Shown here piece after piece: positions 54,515 to 63,653 of a stretch of DNA of 64,000 nucleotides. Location of the stretch: the NCBI GenBank assembly GCA_024235755.1, contig JACKLV010000017.1, positions 8,660-72,659 of the forward strand. Direction: 5' to 3'. Below the pieces are notes generated by a model. The model saw only the letters and a list, made by a program, of their open reading frames with translations, made no database searches and had not been told where the DNA came from. A program made the translations under genes and the position numbers. The DNA comes from Burkholderiales bacterium. GTDB taxonomy: Bacteria; Pseudomonadota; Gammaproteobacteria; Burkholderiales; Nitrosomonadaceae. The number at the start of each line of letters is the position of its first letter. The stretch's first letter is position 1.

Positions 54515-55264
54515 ATGAAAACAATTGCTGTCATCCCCGCGCGCATGGGTTCAACGCGCTTTCCTGGCAAACCCATCGCACCGCTGCTGGGTCGCCCCAT
54601 GATTGAGCACATATACAAACGCGTCGCACTCAGCAAAACGCTTCACGCCACCTACATTGCAACCTGCGACGACGAAATCCGTGAAGTCGCGGAGAATTTC
54701 GGCGCCACGGTTATCATGACCGCCGATACGCATGAACGCGCAAGCGATCGCGTGGCCGAAGCGGTTGTCGATCTTGACGCAGACTTAGTTGTCATGGTGC
54801 AAGGCGATGAACCGATGACGCATCCCGATATGATCGACGCTGCAGTTCAACCGTTTGAACAGGATCCCGAGCTCGGCTGCGTCAATTTAGTGCGCCGCAT
54901 TGACCAGGAATCCGATTTCCGTGACCCTAATACGATCAAAGTCGTCATGGATCAATTCAATAACGCGCTGTATATGTCGCGCCAGCCGATACCGACTATA
55001 GCCAAAGCCGGTTTCGCGCAAACAGTCGCTTATAAACAGGTCTGTATTATTCCGTTTCGCCGCGAACTGTTGTTCAAATATACACGCCTGCAGCCCACGC
55101 CACTGGAACAACTGGAATCGGTCGACATGATGCGGCTGCTGGAGCATGGTCACACCGTCAGAATGGTGCCGACCGAATTTAACACCCAGGCAGTCGACAC
55201 CGAAGCAGACTTGGCACGTGTAGCCAGGCTGATGGAAGACGATCCACTATTGTCGCGCTATTAA
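54515..55264 (+). CDS. kdsB: 3-deoxy-manno-octulosonate cytidylyltransferase-like (CMP-sugar synthetase)
   Basis: A 249-residue CMP-transfer enzyme. IPARMGSTRFPGKPIAPLLGRPMIEHIY is the nucleotide-binding region; VVMVQGDEPMTHPDMID holds the catalytic Asp of the QGDEP motif; YMSRQPIPT and LEQLESVDMMRLLEHGH are KdsB-like. It would activate a 3-deoxy-ulosonic acid with CTP. The ARMGSTRFPGKP form differs from the classic ARxxSTRLPGKP, and its operon includes an aldolase rather than kdsA or kdsC, so the substrate need not be Kdo. It is the first of six co-directional genes. Confidence 0.85.
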   Translation: MKTIAVIPARMGSTRFPGKPIAPLLGRPMIEHIYKRVALSKTLHATYIATCDDEIREVAENFGATVIMTADTHERASDRVAEAVVDLDADLVVMVQGDEPMTHPDMIDAAVQPFEQDPELGCVNLVRRIDQESDFRDPNTIKVVMDQFNNALYMSRQPIPTIAKAGFAQTVAYKQVCIIPFRRELLFKYTRLQPTPLEQLESVDMMRLLEHGHTVRMVPTEFNTQAVDTEADLARVARLMEDDPLLSRY

Positions 55265-55281
55265 TCCCTGATTCGAATCCT

Positions 55282-56052
55282 ATGCAACTCAAAGAAAAAC
55301 TCGCACAGTCCGAAACGACGATCGGCTCCTGGATCACACTGGGTCACACGGCAATCGCCGAAATCATGGCTTCAGCCGGTTTCGACTGGCTGGTGCTGGA
55401 CATGGAACACAGCGTACTGGAACTGAATGAAGTGCAGACAATTATCCAGGTGCTTGACGGCCGAAACTGCCCGGCCATTGTACGGCTGACCTCGAACCAT
55501 CCCGATCAGATCAAACGCGTCATGGATGCCGGCGCGACCGGTGTGATGGTGCCGATGATTAAATCCGCCGTCGACGCGCAAGCCGCTGTCGATGGTGTCT
55601 ACTATCCACCGCGTGGCAATCGCGGTGTCGGCCTTGCGCGTGCACAAGGCTTTGGCGCAAGTTTTCCTGCTTACCGGCAGTGGCTGGAACAAAATGCCGT
55701 GATTGTCGCCATGATCGAACACATCGATGCCGTCCATGCGATTGATCAAATCTTAAGCGTTCCCGGCATTGATGCCTATATTATCGGCCCTTATGATTTG
55801 TCTGGCTCCATGGGCCGCCCCGGCGCACTGGATCACCCCGAGGTTCAGGAAGCCATTACCCATATTCGAGAAGCAGGACAGCGCGCCCAAAAGCCCGGCG
55901 GTATTCATGTGATCGAACCCGATCCGGAAGCACTGCGAGTTCGTATCGAATCGGGCTTTAATTTTCTCGGCTACAGCCTCGATATCCGCATTCTGGATTC
56001 CATCTGCCGCAATCACCTGCAACTGATACGCTCAACAATGCGCCGACCATGA
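55282..56052 (+). CDS. HpcH/HpaI-family aldolase
   Basis: A 256-residue metal-dependent pyruvate aldolase. FDWLVLDMEHSVLELNE contains the DxEH motif, and the metal ligands lie in AMIEHIDAV (Glu) and IIGPYDLSGSMG (Asp). CPAIVRLTSN holds the Arg that binds pyruvate. Such enzymes cleave or form 2-keto-3-deoxy acids. In this operon it could make a 2-keto-3-deoxy sugar acid from pyruvate and an aldose for activation by the upstream synthetase. It overlaps the next gene by four bases. Confidence 0.92.
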   Translation: MQLKEKLAQSETTIGSWITLGHTAIAEIMASAGFDWLVLDMEHSVLELNEVQTIIQVLDGRNCPAIVRLTSNHPDQIKRVMDAGATGVMVPMIKSAVDAQAAVDGVYYPPRGNRGVGLARAQGFGASFPAYRQWLEQNAVIVAMIEHIDAVHAIDQILSVPGIDAYIIGPYDLSGSMGRPGALDHPEVQEAITHIREAGQRAQKPGGIHVIEPDPEALRVRIESGFNFLGYSLDIRILDSICRNHLQLIRSTMRRP

Positions 56053-56987
56053 ACACTTTTGTCATTTCCACCTCATCGTTCGATACCGATAACAATGCCG
56101 CAATCCAGCGCCTAATCAACGCGGGTCTGCAACCTGTCATGAATCCCTACGGCCGCAGACTTACCGAAGACGAAGCCGCAACGCTGCTGAATAACGATGT
56201 CGTCGGTATGATAGCCGGCGTTGAACCGCTGACAGCACGCGTGATTCAATCGGCCACAAATCTGAAAGTCATCTCGCGGTGCGGTACCGGCATGGACAGT
56301 GTCGATCTCACCGCTGCAAAAAGTCTGGGCATCGCCGTACTCAACACACCCGAAGCGCCTGCACAGGCTGTTGCGGAACTCACGCTGGGACTCATGCTTG
56401 CCGCGTTGCGGCGTATCTGCCAGACAGACCGACTGGTTCGCGCAGGCGAATGGCCGCGCACTCAGGGCGGCCTGCTTGCGGCACAAACCGTCGGCATCAT
56501 CGGCCTTGGTCACATCGGTAAACGTGTGGCTAAATTGTGCCAGGCTTTTGAAGCAACGGTCGTCGCTTACGACCCCTATGTCACACAGGCACCAGCCGAT
56601 ATTACCATCGTGCCGATGACGCAACTGCTCGAAACGGCGGATATTATCAGCCTACATACACCCTACAGTCCCGATTTGCATCATCTGATCGATGCCCAAG
56701 CACTGGCGCGCATGAAATCCGGCGCTATCGTCATCAACGCTGCCCGCGGCGGCCTGATAGACGAAAATGCGCTTAAAGACGCGCTTGACAGCGGCAGACT
56801 GAGCGCAGCGGCTTTGGATGCATTTGAGCAGGAACCTTACCAGGGATCCTTGTTCAAATACGACAATCTTATTCTGTCATCGCATGTGGGTTCTCTGGCC
56901 AGGGAAGCGCGCCAGCGCATGGAACTGGAAGCCGCTGAAAACTTACTCAATGGACTCATCAAAACAGGCATCATCCGTGACGCATAA
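56049..56987 (+). CDS. D-2-hydroxyacid dehydrogenase (phosphoglycerate dehydrogenase-like)
   Basis: A 312-residue NAD-dependent enzyme. The Rossmann motif is GIIGLGHIGKRVAKLCQ. Catalytic residues are the Arg of NAARGGLID, the Glu of DAFEQEP and the His of LSSHVGSLA. SRCGTGMDSVDL is the substrate loop. It lacks the ACT domain of SerA. It reduces a 2-keto acid or oxidises a 2-hydroxy acid; the substrate here may be the sugar or an intermediate. The ATG overlaps the aldolase stop. Confidence 0.92.
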   Translation: MNTFVISTSSFDTDNNAAIQRLINAGLQPVMNPYGRRLTEDEAATLLNNDVVGMIAGVEPLTARVIQSATNLKVISRCGTGMDSVDLTAAKSLGIAVLNTPEAPAQAVAELTLGLMLAALRRICQTDRLVRAGEWPRTQGGLLAAQTVGIIGLGHIGKRVAKLCQAFEATVVAYDPYVTQAPADITIVPMTQLLETADIISLHTPYSPDLHHLIDAQALARMKSGAIVINAARGGLIDENALKDALDSGRLSAAALDAFEQEPYQGSLFKYDNLILSSHVGSLAREARQRMELEAAENLLNGLIKTGIIRDA

Positions 56988-57939
56988 CGCCACGTTAAAG
57001 GATTTTCCGCCATCCAGCCAGACCGTCATCGTATTCGGCGCCAGCGGCTTTCTTGGCAGTCATGTTGCCGATGCGCTTTCGGCTGCCGGATACCGGGTGC
57101 GCCTGTTTGACCGCAGCCCCTCGCCTTTCCTGAAACCGGGTCAGGAAATGATCACAGGCGATATCATGGATATTCAGCAGGTGATCGACGCCGCCAAGGG
57201 CGCCGACGTCGTTTACAACTTTGCCGCGATCGCCGATATCGATGAAGCGCATAACAAGCCCGTGGAAACCGCCGCCATCAATGTACTCGGCAATACTCAC
57301 GTGCTTGAAGCCGCCCGCCTGGCCAACGCTCGCCGCTTTGTTTTTGCCAGCAGCGTTTATGTCTATTCGGAATCCGGTTCGTTTTACCGCGCCAGCAAGC
57401 AGGCATCCGAGCGTTTTACCGAAACCTATTATGAACGCTACGGGCTCGAATACAATATTTTGCGCTACGGTTCGTTGTACGGGCGACGCAGCGACCGGCG
57501 CAACGGTATTTACCGCATGCTGCACGAGGCCATCACACACCATTCGATCACCTACAAAGGTAGCGGCAATGCCATGCGCGAATACATCCACGTCGAAGAC
57601 GCCGCGCGCATGAGCGTACAGATTCTCGCCCCGGAATTTGCCAACCGGCACTTGATCCTGACGGGACAAGAAAAACTACGTATCCGGGATGTCATGACCA
57701 TGATTTCGGAAATCATGCCATGGCCGGTCGAACTGCGCTTCGATGAAGCCAGTACCGTACACCACTATGAAATCACGCCGTATGCATTCCAGCCACGCGT
57801 TGGGCGCAAACTGGTGCTCAACGAACATGTCGATCTCGGCCAGGGATTGCTGGATTGCATTCGCGAAATTCATCAGGTGCTTGAACACGCGGACGAGAAC
57901 GACGACGCCACGCCATCGACATCCGACAACAGGGCCTAG
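56950..57939 (+). CDS. NAD-dependent epimerase/dehydratase (extended SDR)
   Basis: A 329-residue sugar-modifying enzyme. VIVFGASGFLGSHVADAL is the NAD site, FASSVYVYSESGSFYRASK gives the catalytic Ser and the YxxxK pair, and YNILRYGSLYGRRSDRRNG and REYIHVEDAA are epimerase marks. It probably acts on a nucleotide-linked sugar, changing stereochemistry or removing water. The first ATG with family start is at 56950, overlapping the dehydrogenase by 38 bases; a GTG at 56977 is another option. The HAD gene follows after five bases. Confidence 0.9.
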   Translation: MDSSKQASSVTHNATLKDFPPSSQTVIVFGASGFLGSHVADALSAAGYRVRLFDRSPSPFLKPGQEMITGDIMDIQQVIDAAKGADVVYNFAAIADIDEAHNKPVETAAINVLGNTHVLEAARLANARRFVFASSVYVYSESGSFYRASKQASERFTETYYERYGLEYNILRYGSLYGRRSDRRNGIYRMLHEAITHHSITYKGSGNAMREYIHVEDAARMSVQILAPEFANRHLILTGQEKLRIRDVMTMISEIMPWPVELRFDEASTVHHYEITPYAFQPRVGRKLVLNEHVDLGQGLLDCIREIHQVLEHADENDDATPSTSDNRA

Positions 57940-57944
57940 CAACT

Positions 57945-58589
57945 ATGATTGCCATCATAAACTTTGAAGCGATTATTTTCGACTTTGACGGCGTCATCGC
58001 CGAATCCGGTGAAATCAAAACACAAGCGTTCGCAGAGCTCTACCGACCGTATGGCGAAGCCGTTGTCGCCGAAGTCGTCAAGTACCATACTGCTCATGGC
58101 GGCCTGTCGCGTTACAACAAATTCCGCCATTTTCAGCAGCACTTGCTGCACAAGGCTCCGCTGACACCCGAACAAGAACAGGAACTGGACCGGCGCTTCT
58201 CCGAACTGGTCGTGGAGGCTGTGGTCGCGGCCGAAGCCGTACCGGGCGCCGATGAGCTGATCCGCCAACAAGTTGACCGGATTCCGCTATTTGTCGCGTC
58301 CGGCACACCTGAAACCGAACTCAAAGTAATCGTCGAACGGCGCGGTCTGACGCCGTATTTCAAACAAGTGCGTGGCGCACCTAAACTTAAGCCGGAGCTC
58401 ATTGCGGAAATCCTGTCCGAACACGGACTCAATCCGAACGGCGTGCTGATGATCGGCGACGCCATGGCCGACTACGAAGGCGCCCAGGCTAACAACACCG
58501 CATTTTTAGGTCGCGTGCGTCCCGGCGACAACAACCCGTTTCCGCCCGGTACACCGGTAATACCGGACTTACGCGCGCTTGTAACCTAA
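57945..58589 (+). CDS. HAD-superfamily phosphatase (PGM-beta-like)
   Basis: A 214-residue hydrolase. The nucleophile motif is IIFDFDGVIAES (Asp nucleophile and acid/base Asp), motif II is FVASGTPETEL, and the metal-binding motif IV is LMIGDAMADYEGAQ. The cap of about 70 residues is type C1. In this context it may dephosphorylate a sugar-phosphate intermediate, the role KdsC has in Kdo synthesis. Confidence 0.92.
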   Translation: MIAIINFEAIIFDFDGVIAESGEIKTQAFAELYRPYGEAVVAEVVKYHTAHGGLSRYNKFRHFQQHLLHKAPLTPEQEQELDRRFSELVVEAVVAAEAVPGADELIRQQVDRIPLFVASGTPETELKVIVERRGLTPYFKQVRGAPKLKPELIAEILSEHGLNPNGVLMIGDAMADYEGAQANNTAFLGRVRPGDNNPFPPGTPVIPDLRALVT

Positions 58590-58625
58590 GCTGCGGTTGC
58601 GCTAACAATTGCCCAATTACCACGC

Positions 58626-59318
58626 GTGCAAAAACTCCAGCGAAATGCCTATCCAACTATTGAAGCACTTGCCGAAGGCTTTGCCGGTTATGCGGCTGGC
58701 GTTTTATCCACTGCACTGGCCCAGCAGGAAACTGTCAGCCTCGTTGTTCCCGGCGGCGGCACTCCGCGCGCCTATCTGCCTGCCCTCGCCGCCCAATCCC
58801 TGCCGTGGCACCGCATTGCCATTACCCTAAGCGATGAACGCTGGGTCGATACCGGATCAGAACACTCGAACGAACATCTGGTCAGAACCTGTTTGCTCGA
58901 GCGCCTGAACGTACAGCCGCATTTCATCGGACTCAAAACCTCACACGGCAACCCCGGAACAGCTATCCCCGAAATTCAACAGCGTCTGAACACCCTGCCA
59001 CAACCGTTTACACTCACTGTTTTAGGACTCGGCGAAGACGGCCATATCGCTTCGCTGTTTCCAGGCCTGAAACTGCACGAAGCGGCTGAAACAATGGCAG
59101 AACACTGCATTGCCGTCTCTCCACCCGTGGCTCCGTCGCCGCGCGTAAGCTTGTCGCTTGATGCGCTCGCCAGCAGCGAGCACATTGCTGTGGTCGTTAA
59201 GGGAAAAACCAAACGACAGTTACTCAACAGACTTGAGAATGACGCCGATCCGGCGATACCGCTGGTATGGTTGTTGCAGTGTGTTCGAACGCCTGTAGTA
59301 GTTTTTGAAACGGATTAG
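58626..59318 (+). CDS. pgl: 6-phosphogluconolactonase-family protein
   Basis: A 230-residue protein of the Pgl/glucosamine-6-phosphate isomerase fold. SLVVPGGGTPRAYLPAL, ITLSDERWVDTGSEHSNEHLVR and LGLGEDGHIASLFPG are DevB-type lactonase marks with the catalytic His. It would hydrolyse a sugar lactone phosphate. It starts with GTG at 58626. It is the last gene of the run; no zwf or edd is near, so its job may be specific to this cluster. Confidence 0.85.
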   Translation: MQKLQRNAYPTIEALAEGFAGYAAGVLSTALAQQETVSLVVPGGGTPRAYLPALAAQSLPWHRIAITLSDERWVDTGSEHSNEHLVRTCLLERLNVQPHFIGLKTSHGNPGTAIPEIQQRLNTLPQPFTLTVLGLGEDGHIASLFPGLKLHEAAETMAEHCIAVSPPVAPSPRVSLSLDALASSEHIAVVVKGKTKRQLLNRLENDADPAIPLVWLLQCVRTPVVVFETD

Positions 59319-59530
59319 CTGTTGACAGAGATAACTACCCTCTCGTATTTATAACGAAATGGAATCACCAATACCAAAAACCTTATTGTAATTGAGTGCT
59401 ATATGGGTGTGTTTTGAAAACTATATTACTTTATTATCGATTTAGCTTATAACAAAGCATTTAAGCCAGCAAGCAATCAAAGGGCTTTATTGCATGCATC
59501 ATACAACTTAAAATTATCAGTCTATAGCAC

Positions 59531-60448
59531 TTACATTAATACCCCGTCTTTGACCTCCAATGGCGCAGGTATTGAAGATTCTCCCAGTTGCTGTCGCAGG
59601 TCAATTTCAATATTTCGGCAAATGGCCGACATGGCAACATCCACAAATCCTCCGGAGAAAGGCTCTTCGGTTAGGCTTCCAATACGTTCAGTCACTGTAA
59701 AAATTGTCGCCAGCACGACATAGATCGGAAGCATTCCCCATCCGAGCTGTTGCACAATCGCGAACGGCAGCAGTAATATAAATACCCATACAAAGGCTTT
59801 GGTAAAAAAACCATATTGTCGGGGTAACGGTGTAGATTTTATTCTTTCGCAAGTTCCCTGTGCGGCATAAAACGCTTTAATAGACTCCATGAGTCCATAA
59901 ATATAAGCCTGACGCTCAACCCATCCAGACTGATATAACTCCCGTAGTCGCTGAGATTGCCAGTGATTTAACACTGTCGCCTTGTTTACAGCCTGGCTTA
60001 TTGCTTGAAATTCCCGATCTGATAAGAGCGGTTTCAGTTCATCCCAGGTGATTTCCTGGCGCAATTGCAAGCGCAAAGCATTGAGATAGGCCAGATGTCG
60101 ATAAATGAGCTCGCTGTGAATACTTGCCACTTCTGACACTTCTTGCTTATTCGGCGGGTGGATATATGCTGTTATTTGAGTGGCGAAGTTACGCGAGGCG
60201 TTGGTCAAGTCTCCCCACGCAGTCCGTGCTTCCCAGTAGCGGTTATATGCCTCATTATTTCTAAATCCCAGCAATATAGCCACAGCGATTCCAAAAACAC
60301 TAATTTCGGCAGCAGGAAATGTCAGATATTCTATGAAATAAATCAAATGTAGTGCGCACACAAAATAGCCATATAAAATGTAGAATAAAACATTTCCACC
60401 GTCGATCCTGATAAACCAAGTAAGTTTTATTGCTCGCTGGACAATCAT
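59531..60448 (-). CDS. Bestrophin-family channel protein
   Basis: A 305-residue inner-membrane protein with four or more helices. FRNNEAYNRYWEARTAWG near residue 62 and LPRQYGFFTKAFVWVFILLLP near 210 are the bacterial bestrophin (YneE-like) signatures, with an EEPF segment near GSLTEEPFSGG. Bestrophins form pentameric chloride or sodium channels. It is convergent with the pgl gene. Confidence 0.9.
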   Translation of the reverse strand: MIVQRAIKLTWFIRIDGGNVLFYILYGYFVCALHLIYFIEYLTFPAAEISVFGIAVAILLGFRNNEAYNRYWEARTAWGDLTNASRNFATQITAYIHPPNKQEVSEVASIHSELIYRHLAYLNALRLQLRQEITWDELKPLLSDREFQAISQAVNKATVLNHWQSQRLRELYQSGWVERQAYIYGLMESIKAFYAAQGTCERIKSTPLPRQYGFFTKAFVWVFILLLPFAIVQQLGWGMLPIYVVLATIFTVTERIGSLTEEPFSGGFVDVAMSAICRNIEIDLRQQLGESSIPAPLEVKDGVLM

Positions 60449-60686
60449 AATTAATTCCGACCTTTCCTATCTTGAGGTAGTAAGTCATGAAATATAGCTT
60501 ACATGTAGCGGCTAGCAAACATACTGCGCTTTTTCCTGGCAAGACTGTTATCTTTAAAATCAAGATAAAACAAAACAGACACAGTACGTAATACAAGTAC
60601 ACAATACAATATGTTAAGCAGGGGTTCGCGAACTCATTTTGACTTAATAAACCTTGTAAACAATTTTCGAATGCAAAAGGCCGGGT

Positions 60687-61499
60687 ATGCACGCTTTTTC
60701 GGATAAATCCAGAGTCGCTCAGCCAATCGTATCAGCCAAATCCAGAACGCTGCGCCGGACGCACATCGGGCAAAGTGACACCGTACGCTCTCTTTTCCAA
60801 GCACACCGCATGATCGATAATCCGGTCAAATCCGAACCAGATAGGGCTGATTCAAAGCGCGGTCTGAAACCGGAGGTAGACAACGACGAAATTATTCGCG
60901 GCCGCACCACCGGCGAAATTATCGGCGATATAGCGCGGCCTATCGGCACGACATTGGGAAATGTGGCTGCATCCACAGCTGGCATGCTGACAGGACTCAA
61001 TATTTCCACCGCCACCCATAAAGGGCCTACCTGGAACAATCACGGCGCTTTTGTATGGCATGTCGGCTTCAACACCAGCGGACGGAATGGTTGGATTATT
61101 CAGGATGTTGTCAATACCTGGCGGGCAAAAGATACCAGGGGCAACACTGTCGCTAGCCCGGTAACGCCACATTTTCTGGAGGCCTGGGCAGTCGATGGCA
61201 CGGGCAAGGTAACGCCAAGCATTGGCGCAGACAATGATTACTGGGACAACCCGAATCTGGTAACAACCTATGGTGCTGTCGAAGGACATATGGCCACCAG
61301 GGCAAAGCTTTATTTCACCAAAACCGACCCTGCGACGCAGGGTTTTATCAAAAACAACCCAGCCACTAACGCTGCAGGCCTATTGTCATCGACCACCACA
61401 CCCGCTAACCTCGGCATCGTCCGGCTATATCGTTACGCGCAAAGCACTTGGGATTCAACGGGGTCCACGCCCATCCATTTTGGTTCTGCAGGGCCGTAG
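60687..61499 (+). CDS. Companion protein of the DUF4157 gene, unnamed C-terminal domain
   Basis: A 270-residue protein without a signal peptide. The first 85 residues are charged and disordered-looking, with Arg/Lys-rich stretches. A low-complexity segment IARPIGTTLGNVAASTAGMLTG follows. Residues about 110-270 form a compact domain with GPTWNNHGAFVWHVGFNTSGRNGW, HFLEAWAVDGTG, VEGHMATRAKLYFTKTDPATQGFI and the terminus QSTWDSTGSTPIHFGSAGP. From memory this domain recurs in proteins encoded beside DUF4157 genes; no function is assigned. It probably works with the next gene, 168 bases away on the same strand. Confidence 0.65.
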   Translation: MHAFSDKSRVAQPIVSAKSRTLRRTHIGQSDTVRSLFQAHRMIDNPVKSEPDRADSKRGLKPEVDNDEIIRGRTTGEIIGDIARPIGTTLGNVAASTAGMLTGLNISTATHKGPTWNNHGAFVWHVGFNTSGRNGWIIQDVVNTWRAKDTRGNTVASPVTPHFLEAWAVDGTGKVTPSIGADNDYWDNPNLVTTYGAVEGHMATRAKLYFTKTDPATQGFIKNNPATNAAGLLSSTTTPANLGIVRLYRYAQSTWDSTGSTPIHFGSAGP

Positions 61500-61667
61500 C
61501 TGTAGCCATATTCGGGATAGCGTACCGTGAACCCCTGTAACCGGTCATGAATTCATTACTCATTGATTACGGGTTTGACAAAATATCCCGGGATTTGTAT
61601 ATTCCAGCGTAGCCGTGTTTGTTTTTGCACGGGCTTGCGAATGCGAAAATAAGGGAGACCATGAACG

Positions 61668-63653
61668 ATGTATACTGGTTTTGCAACATTCGCTTCACCG
61701 ACAGCAACGACCAGGCGCACACGCCCGGTGTTGCGTAATCTCGCAACGAATCAACATCCCGCGGTGCGCGAGACTTTGCACCGCGCCATCCCGTCATCCG
61801 TTTCAGATTTCAATGTGCAGGCATTACAAAAGAAATTGAAGATTGGTTTGCCTAATGATCGATATGAAAAAGAAGCGGACCATGTAGCAGACCAAGTAGT
61901 GTCGCAGAATACCGGACCGAGCATTACAGTTCGTGAAACTAAGTCCCCAGATGATGTACAACGCCTGTGCCATGAATGTGAAGAAGAAATACAGCAAAAA
62001 GCAATGGACGCGGATTCTGCACCCCGGAACAAGGACGGACGCAATCAGGAAACGCCACCGGATATTCCGGCATTGACCGGGCGCGCCACGAACGGACACC
62101 CGCTGCCTAACGCACTGCGTCAATTTTATGAATCACGAATGGGATGGGATTTTCGCGATGTGCGGCTACACACCGATAACAAAAGCATACAGTCAGCCGA
62201 AGCGATCAATGCGAAGGCGTACACACTGGGTAATCATATCACCTTTAATCGCGGCCAATATCAACCAAGCTCACAACAAGGCAGGCACCTGCTGGCTCAC
62301 GAGTTGACACATGTCGTTCAACAGGGCAGAGCCGCACCGAGAAAAAGCGTTTTTGGCGGCGCAAACACCGGCCACTCCTCTCATGAAATCCAAGCAAGCC
62401 AAACAGCCGTTGCAAACACTGTACAGCGGGCCTGCGGCAGCACCGCAATCGGCTCACCGGGTGGTTGTACGCGTTCGCCTGATTATGGTGTTTTCAATCC
62501 AAGCAGTCCGATTTATAAGTTTGATTTTGACTGCGATACGTTCAAACGCGGTGAAGACGTCAAACTGGAAAATGATCACCGCGGGCTGCCATTCGGTACG
62601 CGATTTACTGTTCACGGTTTTGCCAGCGTCGATGGCGACCCTGGCTACAATCACAATCTGGCATGCGCAAGAGCCCTGACCGCAAAAAATTTAATGATGG
62701 TACCGGGTCCTGTTGGCCTGGGCATTGCGGCTGGCAATATCGATGTACTCAATCACGGTCCGACACCTGGCCCGGCAGATAAGCGCCGCAGCGTGACCAT
62801 CGAGCACAATGCGCCTATACAGCCTGTACCACCCGAGGAAAGACCACCATTGTGCGGGCCGGACGCAACACAATGGCTGATCGATCAGATGAACGCAGCG
62901 CTGACAGATGCCGCCGTGCTTGCGATACAGGCGGATATTACCGCCGCTGACAGAATTGCGAGAAGACATGGCATTACAGCGCATCAAGTGGCAGAAGGCG
63001 CGACAACCTTACGCTTATTGGCGGAAGAAGCCTTACTCCAGGCGCAGGGTAAGAATCCACCCCGCAACCCGACAATTAACACACAAATTGCCGCAGGCAG
63101 TGCATCTGGAGCCGCTGTTTCCGCCGCACTACGCCCGCATCCAATCGATGCGCTGACCATCGCCAATCATATCAACAATGCGGCTACTGCCTGGGCAGCA
63201 CTGGTAACGCACCGCGCACGTTATGATTTCAAATTAAATCCCGCACAAATGCATTTTCCGCATACAGCAAACTGTCCAGAAGAGGAATGCGATCAAGGCG
63301 AAGTCGGAATTATCACCTTATGTCCCGGTATACTTCCGGAAAATTGCTACCAATCCGATTTGCCCGGAAATCTTTTCTTTTCCCGTATTGGCCAGTTTGC
63401 AGGATTCAGCGAGCTGACCCTGCAACTGGGTTCTCAGTTCGCTGAATTACTGGATACCGTTCCGCGCCCCGCAAGGCCACATGTCACCTGGGACTCACCG
63501 GAAGACACGGTTGCGATACATGTCGCTTCCACACTCACACTGCCGTTAACGCGAACCTCGTTGTGCGGCATTCTGGCCGCCCATCGTAGCAGCCTGTCGC
63601 GCCGGGATGGCTGCAGGGACTGCACCCGGTTGACGACAGCGATCATTACTTAG
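61668..63653 (+). CDS. DUF4157 metallopeptidase-like protein with OmpA-like domain
   Basis: A 661-residue multidomain protein without a signal peptide. Residues about 62-80 read NDRYEKEADHVADQVVS, the conserved leader of DUF4157 proteins, then a Cys pair in LCHECEEE. The DUF4157 core at about 135-220 has ALRQFYESRMGWDFRDVRLH and RHLLAHELTHVVQQ with the zinc HExxH. Residues about 275-385 look like an OmpA-type peptidoglycan-binding fold (YKFDFDCDTF, HGFASVDGDPGYNHNLACARALTA, then KRRSVTIEH). The C-terminal third is unrecognised. DUF4157 is commonly carried by extracellular contractile injection system effectors; no tail gene is in the window, so that link is inferred. Confidence 0.8.
   Translation: MYTGFATFASPTATTRRTRPVLRNLATNQHPAVRETLHRAIPSSVSDFNVQALQKKLKIGLPNDRYEKEADHVADQVVSQNTGPSITVRETKSPDDVQRLCHECEEEIQQKAMDADSAPRNKDGRNQETPPDIPALTGRATNGHPLPNALRQFYESRMGWDFRDVRLHTDNKSIQSAEAINAKAYTLGNHITFNRGQYQPSSQQGRHLLAHELTHVVQQGRAAPRKSVFGGANTGHSSHEIQASQTAVANTVQRACGSTAIGSPGGCTRSPDYGVFNPSSPIYKFDFDCDTFKRGEDVKLENDHRGLPFGTRFTVHGFASVDGDPGYNHNLACARALTAKNLMMVPGPVGLGIAAGNIDVLNHGPTPGPADKRRSVTIEHNAPIQPVPPEERPPLCGPDATQWLIDQMNAALTDAAVLAIQADITAADRIARRHGITAHQVAEGATTLRLLAEEALLQAQGKNPPRNPTINTQIAAGSASGAAVSAALRPHPIDALTIANHINNAATAWAALVTHRARYDFKLNPAQMHFPHTANCPEEECDQGEVGIITLCPGILPENCYQSDLPGNLFFSRIGQFAGFSELTLQLGSQFAELLDTVPRPARPHVTWDSPEDTVAIHVASTLTLPLTRTSLCGILAAHRSSLSRRDGCRDCTRLTTAIIT

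Noticed and set aside
55265..55300. tRNA-like GATTCGAATCC string
   Set aside because: It resembles a T-loop but no acceptor, D or anticodon arms surround it; it is the spacer between kdsB and the aldolase gene.
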